Positions 55,535-64,000 of a stretch of DNA of 64,000 nt are shown piece by piece. Under the pieces are notes generated by a model that was not told the origin of the DNA, searched no databases, and saw only the letters and a program-made list of their open reading frames with translations. Numbering within the stretch: position 1 is the stretch's first letter; every line of letters starts with the position of its first letter. The translations under genes were made by a program, and so were the position numbers. This DNA comes from Clarkia xantiana subsp. parviflora (taxonomy: Eukaryota > Streptophyta > Magnoliopsida > Myrtales > Onagraceae): the NCBI GenBank assembly GCA_036873135.1, contig JAPTYO010000015.1:4920839-4984838 (forward strand). Reading direction: 5' to 3'.

Positions 55535-55738
55535 TGTTAGCATATGTGATTGGGTTCCGTAAATGGAAGGCCATTAATATGTATATGTTACCTGAGACAA
55601 TTGGGTAAATGTCACATTAGGGAAATTGGGCTAGATTCAAATCCCAATTGACATGGGAGGTCCGAAATTGGGCCTCCCTTATACACTATGGCCGGCCAAA
55701 TTTTAAGTGTGGGCAAAGTGGACTTTTGTCCACTTTGC
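55535..55738 (+). repeat. 3' LTR of copia B, partial
   Basis: Starts TGTTAGCATATGTGATTGGG and matches the first 204 bp or so of the 5' LTR at 9883. It is then cut by copia C at 55739, and the rest of the LTR is not found on the other side of copia C. Confidence 0.88.
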
Positions 55739-56198
55739 TGTTGGATTACGAGGACGTAATACTACGGAATGCTAAACGTGTACATGCAAGTAATCTAACT
55801 ACGCAGCGGAATAATGTACACATAACTCAATAGCTTTCCCGCCCAAGAACCCGTACAAGTTCTTCGTGAGAAGAAGTCCTACGCGGTATAAGCTCCACAG
55901 CAAATCCTCTGATCGATTCTTCAACGGGGACAGAACCTCGAACTGAGATGATGGTGTGCCAAAAATCACTACTAAGGGGTTGAGAGGGTTTCTCTCAAGT
56001 TCTTCAATGGAGGGACTTATGAATTACTTGATGTGTAAAACCCCTTAGGAGACTCCCCTATATATAGGATTGGTGGAGTGGACAAAAGTCCACTCTAACC
56101 AATGTGAGACTAAGGTTCGGCCGAACCACCTATTAAGGGAGGGAGGCCCAATTTTGGGCCTCCCATGTCAATTAGGAATTGGGTCAAGCCCAATTTCC
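55739..56198 (-). repeat. 3' LTR of copia C, lacking its inner end
   Basis: Begins TGTTGGATTACGAGGACGTA and matches the 5' LTR up to GTCAAGCCCAATTTCC. The remaining ~110 bp and the polypurine tract are missing; the sequence passes directly into 3' UTR text found about 240 bp upstream of the LTR in copia B. One deletion explains this. Confidence 0.85.
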
Positions 56199-57133
56199 TT
56201 TCGTAAATCAATCCTGTCAATAATAAAATATGTACCACACTGTATCCTTGGTCAACTGATAATTCTCCAATTGCCCAGTTTTTCACATAGGAATACTTCT
56301 CTAGGGCATCCGTACAAGTGTTCACAACCTTCAACTAATATCCGGTTGGTGGCCACCTTGTGAACACAAGATTCGGTGAATTATAGGTGAACATGACCAT
56401 CCGCATTGTTTATATCCTTGGTCTAACTCAACCGGTTTCTAAAGATGTGGTCACTTGGCTGTTTTCTTTGGCTCTACGCTCGTACGCCGAGAAGCAAACA
56501 TTGAGCTAGACTTTAGGTATAAGTTTTGAGTCCGAGAGGATACTTTGGGTACCTCTTCATAAGACACCCGGGATCAATCACGCGCTCAAGGTGAAGAAGT
56601 ATGCGCCCTTTCAATCACAAGGATTTTAGCTAGCACAACCGAGCATGACCCCGTGGTCGAACATGGCACACGTAGTATGAAGCACGCGTCGATAGTACAC
56701 CTGGGCAAGCCAGGGGTGGGATATGTCAATCATACTATCGCAGAGTCGTTCATCTGGCCCTGGATGTGATTATAATGATGGACAGAGTCCAAACGACGAT
56801 TTACAATACAAAGATTAAGTCATGCTATAAGCATGACCAAGTTATCGTTTCGTTTAACCAGGTTTATCCCCCTGGTTCTTAGCCAATCTTGCTCTGGTAG
56901 AGGTTCCCCTATCCTACAAGATGACCGTGCCTGTGTGACGAGGCAAGGTTCACATCCGACATAATTTTGGTGGAAGAGTTTTACCTCTTCCTACGACTTA
57001 GTTTATAGACCGTAAAATCCGATGTTATTTATTGTTATGACGTCGATAGATCATATAATCAATTTGCAATTCTTTTATTCAATCGAAATATTATTTCAAA
57101 TGTCAAGATGCCATCACTCATACAAGCCACTTA
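56199..57133 (-). other. Copia C 3' untranslated region
   Basis: Non-coding, homologous to the 3' UTRs of copias A and B, including a block around ACCCCGTGGTCGAACATGGC near 56650. No gene is supported. Confidence 0.7.
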
Positions 57134-58494
57134 TTAAGCCCTACGTAATCCAAGCAGTTTTACGTGCTTTTCGAAAATTTCTCTACGTAATGGCTTAGTT
57201 AATGGGTTTGCGACCATATTGTCTGTGGGCAAGTATTCTAAAGCGATTATATTGTCTTCCACAACTGATTTTGCATAATTGTATTTCACAACAATGTGTT
57301 TGGTCCTACTATGGTACTTTGGATTCTTAACCGCTGCAATGGCTGCCTGACTGTCGGAATATACTTTCACAGGTTTGATCTTCTTGTCAGTGCCAATTAA
57401 TGCAGTAAGAAGCCTTTTTAGCCATACTGCTTCTTGTGCGTTTTTAGAAAGGGCAACGAATTTTGATTTCATAGTGGAAAGCGTGACACATGATTTCTTC
57501 TTGCTTACCCATGATATGGCAGCATCAGCACGGAGGAAAACTCCCCTTGTGGTGGACTTACGATCGTCCGGATCGCCACCGTGGCCGGCGTCACTATAAC
57601 CAGTCAATTCGATTTGCCTGCCCTTATAGCACAGAACATAGTCAGCAGTACCTTTCAGATATCTTATAATTCGTTTTACGGCCTTTAAATGTTGATAGCC
57701 AGGATCTGATTGGAATCTTGCTACTAGGCCCACAGCGTAACAGATGTCTGGCCGAGTACATAGCATGGCGTACATTAATCTTCCTACCATGCTTAGATAT
57801 TCTGCATTCTTCATATGTTCACGCTCCTGCTGGTTCTTCGGACCATCACACTTCGACAGCGCGCACCCGAACACAACCGGCGTATCCACGGGTTTAGCAT
57901 CGAGCATTCTGAATCTTTTCAACAGTTTTTTGATATATGATTCTTGAGATAGACACAATCTCCGGGTGGCACGATCTCGGTCAATTTTAATGCCTAAGAT
58001 GTACGTAGCTTCTCCCATGTCTTTCATCTCAAATGCTGATGATAACTAGGACTGTGATTTGTTCATGAAACTCACATCGTTTGCAGCAATGAGTATGTCA
58101 TCTACGTATAAGGTTATGATAACATATTTAGACCCGGAGGTCTTGGTGTAGACGCACAGATCCTCGTGAAGGTTCACAAATCCGTTTCCAACGATTTCCT
58201 CGTGGAATCTGCGATACCATTGTCGAGACGATTGTTTTAGACCTTAAATAGATCTTTGGAGTTTGCAAACGTTACGTTCTTCAGCAAGGAGTAATAAAAC
58301 CCTCTAGCTGCTCCATATAGATATCTTTCTCCAGGTTTCCATGGAGAGATGCGGTCTTTAACATCCATTTGATGCAGGCTCGTGATTGAGGCTTGCAATA
58401 AGGGCAAGGATGGCCCTAACTGTGGTGTAACGCACAGTTGGTGAGTATGTTTCATCAAAGTCCTCTCCGTGAATTTGGGTATATCCTTTCGCAA
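57134..58494 (-). pseudogene. pol: Copia C RT and RNase H
   Basis: 58494-58237 holds a frameshifted RT start (HQMDVK, then out of frame). YVDD near 58105 is intact. A stop near 58048 separates this from a 297-codon frame (58027-57134): MKDMGEATYILGIKIDRDRA, ICYAVGLVARFQ, RNase H TGYSDAGHGGDPDDRKSTT, VYSDSQAAIAAVK, ending LTKPLRREIFEKHVKLLGL. The RNase H Glu is Lys (STMKSKFVAL versus STMESEFVAL in copia B), so the enzyme is probably inactive. Confidence 0.9.
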
Positions 58495-58705
58495 TCGTTA
58501 GAGTTTTGCACCACTCAAATTATCTATCAGTAGTGAATTTTAAAATTTCACTTTATAGCTCTGTGGTTAGCAGGTAAATCATCTGAAGACCAAAACCGAA
58601 TACGTTCTAATTTAGGCATTTTCATCCTCCATTGTTTTCCTCCATTCCAACGTTCAAGGTTCTTCTAATGCTTGCCGAACCGTCACTGGTTCATGAACAA
58701 ATGTC

Positions 58706-58945
58706 TCACTTGATGGGATACTTCTTAAAAGAAGTTCGTTGCCTTAGACTAAGTCTAGGCTCGATAATCCCATCATTAGTCTGATCGTTACTCCCACTCG
58801 GAATAATGCTTCTTTTCGGAGCATTACTCCCACTGGGAACAATGACGGTGCTAGAACTTTGATCTAAAACTTTCTTAGGATGACCTCTTGGTCTCGGGAT
58901 TTTACCTCCGAGATTTATTTCTTGATCACTAGGATCTGGAATCAA
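58706..58945 (-). pseudogene. pol: Copia C linker between integrase tail and RT
   Basis: The 79-codon frame (DPSDQEINLGGKIPRPRGHP, TSFKKYPIK) matches the linkers of copias A and B. Such linkers follow the integrase C-terminus in copia polyproteins. Confidence 0.75.
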
Positions 58946-60202
58946 GTTAGTAATTTCCTCCCACTAGAAATAATGGGCAGTTGCGACGACTATTGGATTT
59001 TCATCCAATGGTTCAACATTATGATTATCAGGTCCGACTTGATTCGCATTAACATTTAGTGATGATTATGTGAGGCGGAGTGAGCCCTCCCACAATGTGA
59101 GGGGGAGTGAGCCCTCCCACTGGATTTATTATGAGGATGTTTCCATCATCATTTACCATGTCATTCACTAATGCATTCACTAATGCTATATCATTCTCCC
59201 ACTCGAAGTAAGTGGGACCTGAGAACCTCCGTTATCCATTTTAATCTGATCAGTACTTTAGTTCGTTTCGTTCCACAAAGCATTGGAAGTCCATCCTCAA
59301 ATTTCTATAATGTGTCATGTTCGACCACGTTACCATTAATCCAAGGTAATCTTAAACTTGTATTCTTTAAGAGTAGACCGTAATCTTGATAAATACATGT
59401 TTAATGTGCAAATTAATGATGCTTTATGATAAGGATTCACCCGTATCATTTCTTAGCTTTTTAAGGTAACACTCCAACCGATTTTATTGGAACATAGTGT
59501 TACATTAATATGAATAAACTTAATTTCATTCCATAGGAACAATTAATGTTGAGTTCTAACATAATGTAATTTTAAACTATGTTTCTGAAGTATTTAATAA
59601 TATGATTGCTTAGCCAAACTTTTCGTTAAAGGCCTATAGTGGGAGTGTCATTTTACTGACTACTTCCTTTCGTTTATCAACTCATCCAGAGACTTATCCA
59701 CCTCATGGATTATGCATTTGAGCTTCTGTTGATGTACTAATTGATCGTAGCAGCATTAAAGCGTACTTCAAACTATGGTAGTCATCAATGGGTTATTTCC
59801 AACGGATTACAAAAGAAAATTCAGCATTCATTTATTAAAATACTTCATTATTAAATTTGTACTTTAAAACGATATTTTCCGTCTCTCGAGGTACACACGC
59901 GTACGGCGCCTAAAACCAGTTTATCTCGTGGTTTTGAATCGTTTCGTTTTCAAATTTAACTTAATCGGTTTGAACATGTTTTAATTATTACGCAAATAAT
60001 TGTTTTAAATGGAGTACTAATAAATAAGGATGAAATTAACGGTCGGTTCGTTTTACGACTTGATGCAATCGATGGATGTATTAAGATGATGGTTCGTTAT
60101 TCACGATTAAGAGGTAAGTGTTTTGATTTAATCCAATCGTCTTACCGATGGGTTTTCTGTTTTAGTTATTCATTCCGGATCGATCCCGTTTAACCGGGTC
60201 GA
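58946..60202 (-). other. Copia C block replacing protease and integrase
   Basis: About 1.25 kb without a coding frame, matching the blocks of copias A and B, for example the GGTACACACGCGTACGGCGCC area near 59890. Confidence 0.7.
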
Positions 60203-60850
60203 TTAATTTTGATAAGTAGGCCAATTCATGAACTGAATGGTTATTACTTTATTTAATAACTCCGAATCATCATTAACTAAATATAAACATATAAACGGGT
60301 AAATAGGGATTCTTAACAAAAATAATGACAAAGTTTCCGGATCAATAAGTGCAGCCACGACAAATTTTTTTGTATAAGGCAGGTAGTCTTTAACCACGTT
60401 TGAGCAACCCACCTGAAAATAAATTCAAAACTAAATTATGTCAGATGTTTATGCATCAGATAAAACGTTTCACCTTTTTATGTATCGTGGTAAACGAGGT
60501 GTACCTTTTACAATACATAAATCTATAGTGGTTGCACCGGATTATCGTTTAGACCTTTTATTGTTGGGTTTATCCAAGCAATTCCGAAGTCCAGCAAATC
60601 TGGCATCGGACAATTCGGGAAGTTTGAAGATCTTTTCATCTTTATGGTCGGCATCATATAAGTCAATTGCCGTTTTAATTGCTGAGATCAAACGTGTAAG
60701 TCCGTTATCATCAGCAAACCATGAAAGAGGAAACATCTCCATTACTTTCTGAATTCCTGCCCATTCAAAGTTAGGAAGACAATAACATTTTGACAGAATT
60801 ACAAACATTGGATTATCTATTAAGATGGAATACGACACATAGTGAGTCAC
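60203..60850 (-). pseudogene. gag: Copia C gag remnant
   Basis: The recognisable part is 60780-60542: VMEMFPLSWFADDNGLTRLI, FAGLRNCLDKPNNKRSKR, equal to the C-terminal half of copia A Gag. The N-terminal ~110 residues (SVRFYEP to GGGKA) are missing: the frame enters directly from leader sequence near 60780. A tail frame at 60412-60203 resembles the region after Gag in copia A (NVVV). Confidence 0.75.
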
Positions 60851-62622
60851 TAAACCAAACCGACCGCCAGTAAACCGAGGGAAGAGGGTGTTGTGAAAGA
60901 GTTCACACCATTGTCGTCTTCAATCCAATAGATCAGTCTTTTGAAAACGGTTATTATTTTGCAAATTACCGGAACGGGAATTTTCAAATAAGCATACCCG
61001 ATCTTGGCTTTCCCATGGCCTTTTTGATTTTGAAAAACTTATCCGATAATTTACGCATGCATAATAATATATCACACCATAAACATCGAACAAACCAAAA
61101 CAACATGCTTACGCGTCATGCGTCTAATGTTCCTTAGCATACATAATTCTACTTAAAGTAAATTACCACATGCTTTCATTCATGAACATTCTAGCATACG
61201 TGTCAAAACATGCAATTTTCCCAAACAATGCATAATTGGCGACTGGTATTTTCAGTTTTGAAAATATTAGGGGCTGACTTGCAATTCATGCTTATAATAA
61301 ATCATGCGAAATTCCTAGACATGAATTCTAGGCAATTTCAATCAGCATAGCATGTCTATCCTATTGCGTATACCATATATTTAAATCCCAGAGCTCAATG
61401 CTCGCACTTTATTATCCAGCTAGTTTGACTAAGTCAAGACGACAGTTCTAATATATGTTGCAGAAAGTAAACAATTGCAATTCAACCCACTAATTTAATC
61501 CAGTCCCAAAAACATGCATATCCGAGATCCATCCCCATAATCGTAACCATGTATTAGGGTTTTATCCGAAAACGTGTTAAAACGTAAACCCTAAGTGCAC
61601 TGTTTAGGTTAACTTTTAAAGTTCGAAAACATTCTGGATTTAAAATTTAACATCCTATTTTATTGAAAATTTAAAATTTCCAAAAAAAATTTAAAATTTG
61701 GTTCGGTCCAATTTAAAATCCGGTCTGAGTCTGTCCGATTTTTAAAAATCCGGTTTGGTCCGAAACGATTCAATAAAATAAGATTGTGGTTCGGTTCATC
61801 ACTCGAAACCGGTTCGATTTAGAATCACTTAGTTACTTTGGTCCGACCCGACCCGATTAGGTCGACCCGATTAAGAAAACCCAGATTGGTTTAACCCGTT
61901 CCAGTTTTGCAAATTGGACCGGCCCAATAAACCCATTGGGTTCGGTCGAAACATTTCTTTATGGGCTAAATAGAGTTTTAAAATCCACTGAAAACTTAAC
62001 TTAGCCCACACGAAACATTAATTATGTAAAATAATTTCCAATATTGTTAACATATATATATATAAAATTCGGCACTGATTTATTAATATATATAAACATT
62101 GTCAAGATTCTATCTTTAAGATGTAAATCAATTAACAAATGTAAATCTTTCCTTATCTTTCCAATTTATAGATATATTGTCTCCTTTTAAAAAAATTAAA
62201 ATATGGTAACAAATATATCTATTATGTTAGGCCGGCCGAAATTTTACTACTTGCACCCTAAGAAATTAATTTACCTAAATACCCCTAGGGTTTTCGGCAC
62301 AAACTTGAAAATTTGGAAATGTTGTCAAATTTTAAGATCAAACCATAACTTGATCATGAATCCAAAAAGTGTTCTTGATAAAACTCATCGTGTTCTTGAA
62401 GATCATGAACATCAAACTCAAATTCAAACCTAAAATTCTGTTTTGATCTATAAAAACATGTAAATTCCGAAAATTTTAAGTTTTTAAAGATCAAACATAT
62501 GAAATTTGTTTAAAAATGTCGGATTACTCATGGTGTTCATCATAAAAATTTCGGTTTTTACAAAATTTTCAAGAACATCAGTTTATCAAAATTTCAAGAA
62601 CCCCTAACACAAGCTCTGATAC
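60851..62622 (-). other. Copia C leader
   Basis: About 1.8 kb of non-coding leader with the same landmarks as copias A, B and E: the GACCGCCAGTAAACC block (60868), ATGCAT-like words, the GGTTCGGTCC tract (61690-61935) and AT-rich DNA. Confidence 0.75.
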
Positions 62623-62634
62623 CACTGTTGGATT
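62623..62634 (-). other. Primer-binding site, copia C
   Basis: On the minus strand TGGTATCAGAGC, a perfect initiator-Met tRNA site, one base from the LTR. Confidence 0.9.
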
Positions 62635-62635
62635 A

Positions 62636-63139
62636 TGGGGACGTAATACTACGGAATGCTAAACGTGTACTAGTAAGTAATCTAATTACGCAGCGGAATA
62701 ATGTAAACATACCCCAATAGCTTTCCTGCCCAAGAACGTTGTGGAGGGAGTTCTGATCCTCCGGTCGGAACCTGTACAAGTTCTTTGTGAGAAGAAGTCC
62801 TACGCGGTATAAGCTCCACAGCAAATCCATTGATCGATTCTTCAACAGGGACAAAACCTCGGACTGATGTGCACCGAATATCTCAACTAAGGGTGAGAGG
62901 GTTTCTCTCAAGTTCCTCAATGGAGGGACTTATTAATTTTGATTGATGTGTTAAACCCCTTAGGAGACCCCCTATATATAGCATTGGTGGAGTGGAGGCC
63001 CAATTTTGGGCCTCCCATGTCAATAAGGGATTGGGTCTTGACCCAATTAACCTAATGTGACAATTACCTAATTAACTTAGGTAATTTCCTTAACATTGAC
63101 GGGCTACCAATTACGGCGACACGTCACCACATGCTAACA
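62636..63139 (-). repeat. 5' LTR of copia C (504 bp)
   Basis: TGTTGGATTATGGGGACG to CACATGCTAACA. It lacks the ACAAAAGTCCACT...AAGGGAGG segment present in the other LTR of this copy, an internal deletion near 62996. Reverse TATA-like text CTATATATAG at 62970. Confidence 0.9.
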
Positions 63140-64000
63140 CCTTACACACCACAGCAAAATGGTGTGGTTGAACGACGTAATCGTACACTCCTAGACATGG
63201 TTAGAATCATGATATCACAAGAAAAGTTGCCAATCACCTATTGGGGTGATGTACTAATGACTGCCACACATGTAGTAAACCTTGTCCCTTCAAAATTTGT
63301 GGACACGACACAATATGAGCTGTGGTTTGGTAGATAGGTGGATCTTACCAGCCTGCGACCTTGGGGTTGTGCAGCATGCAATCATCAAACTGACAGCCGT
63401 TACGGCAAGTTAGGCCCTAGAGGGTTGAAAAGTATCTTTATAAGGTACTCCGAGAACTCTAAGGGATACGTGTTAGTAGCAGCTCAAGAAAATGGTGGCG
63501 TGGTCGAACATGAGTCCAGAGATGTTACATTCCTTGAGGATGAATTTCCTACGCTTGGAAACATCAAAACAAACGAAGTATTGATTGAACTAGAGCATGA
63601 TGATGACCAGGTCTCACTCGCTTTGAGTGGGAGATTTGAGGTAGCAACACAATAAATGAGGACATCTTCATAATAAATCCAATGGGAGGAGTCAATCCAA
63701 CCACCCATATCACTGTTGCTGCAGGTGCGAATCAAGTCGGACCTGATGATAATGTTACTGAACCGATAGATGAAATCCAATTTTACCTCAACTACCTATT
63801 GTACCCAGTGGGAGTGGTACGACTAACTCGGTTCCCGATCATCAAAACTGTGGAATTAATCTCGGAGGTGGAAATCTGAGACCGAAAGGTCGTCTAAGAA
63901 AAGTTGTTAGTGAAAGTTCAAGTAGCGCTCTTGTTCCCAATGGGAGTATTGCACCGATAATGAGCATTATTCCTAGTGGGAGCTTAGTTCAAGTTCAAGA
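63131..64000 (+). pseudogene. pol: Copia D integrase C-terminal half and linker
   Basis: The frame reads PYTPQQNGVVERRNRTLLDM, which holds the catalytic Glu of the copia DDE core, then LPITYWGDVL and NLVPSKFVDTTQYELWFGR, followed by a TAG stop at 63335. After the stop come LRPWGCAACNHQ, GPRGLKSIFIRYSENSKGY and VVEHESRDVTFLEDEFPT, the usual C-terminal motifs. A second stop at 63653 and frameshifts follow; the linker then resembles 44640-45000 of copia B. The first two catalytic Asp residues would lie to the left and are missing because copia C abuts here. Confidence 0.88.
63140..64000 (+). mobile_element. Ty1/copia element D, integrase portion only (cut by window end)
   Basis: Immediately right of copia C, coding sequence for a copia integrase begins mid-domain with no LTR. 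This is the only copia copy in the window that keeps recognisable integrase, so it represents the more complete ancestor of the family. The rest lies outside the window. Confidence 0.8.

Larger units (their letters stand above)
9883..55738 (+). mobile_element. Ty1/copia element B, split by three insertions
   Basis: Its parts, in order, are: 5' LTR and leader 9883-10905, leader 30572-30716, leader to RT 41350-45947, and RT/RNase H, 3' UTR and partial 3' LTR 53742-55738. The joints are defined by target duplications of the inserted elements (AGATT, ATATA, AGCGT), and the sequence across each joint matches uninterrupted sister copies. Without insertions the element is about 8 kb. It has gag and RT/RNase H remnants but no protease or integrase core. 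The 3' LTR is interrupted by copia C after 204 bp. The first LTR base pair is TT rather than TG. Confidence 0.88.
55739..63139 (-). mobile_element. Ty1/copia element C (minus strand), rearranged
   Basis: Same family as copias A and B. 5' LTR 62636-63139, primer site 62623-62634, gag remnant near 60542-60850, RT/RNase H 57134-58494, truncated 3' LTR 55739 to about 56198. The flanking pentamers (TTTGC left, CCTTA right) do not match, and the flanks belong to different places (copia B LTR on the left, copia D integrase on the right), so the copy or its surroundings were rearranged after insertion. Confidence 0.85.

Overview
This window is a stretch of flowering-plant nuclear DNA, probably dicot, made almost entirely of nested transposable elements. 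The evidence is Ty1/copia elements primed by initiator-Met tRNA, Tat-lineage Ty3/gypsy elements with two RNase H domains and an antisense gene, a large non-autonomous LTR element, hAT-type elements with 8-bp target duplications, and plant-type TATA boxes and GT-AG introns. I see no intact host gene, rRNA, tRNA or CRISPR. The species cannot be named from the sequence.

Layout. 1-2600 is AT-rich intergenic DNA holding a ~550-bp inverted-repeat element. About 2600-6991 is a degenerate gypsy remnant (LTR end, degenerate primer site, short gag start) ending in a minisatellite. Copia E (+, 6992-9882) is truncated. Copia B (+) spans 9883-55738 but is split by three insertions: copia A (-, 10906-30566, target duplication AGATT), a coding-free LTR element (LARD, +, 30717-41344, ATATA) and gypsy B (-, 45948-53736, AGCGT). 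Copia A is itself hit by gypsy A (+, 11330-22341, GCCCC) in its left LTR and by a hAT element (28762-29624, TAAACAAT) in its leader. The LARD is hit by a hAT MITE (38030-38644, ATCGAGAC). Copia C (-, 55739-63139) interrupts copia B's 3' LTR and abuts a fragment of copia D (+, 63140 to the window end). Matching target duplications support every internal insertion except the B/C/D junctions.

What the genes do. All coding sequence is Gag-Pol. Gypsy A is the most complete element: Gag with an Arg-Ser tract, protease, reverse transcriptase, a degenerate RNase H, a second RNase H and integrase, broken only by two 1-nt indels and one ~24-nt deletion. On the opposite strand, downstream of its pol, lies a spliced coiled-coil gene with its own TATA box. 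Gypsy B is a 7.8-kb derivative that has lost its RT core and nearly all of that antisense gene. Copias A, B and C keep gag and RT/RNase H but share a non-coding block where protease and integrase should be, so they probably moved with enzymes supplied in trans.

The most unusual signal is in the LARD (36.3-38.0 kb). It is an array of ~20 small hairpins with a constant 9-nt loop and stems that change on both arms together. Other points of interest are 27-bp in-frame minisatellites in two different element families and a hAT element carrying what looks like a fragment of a 2-oxoglutarate-dependent dioxygenase gene.
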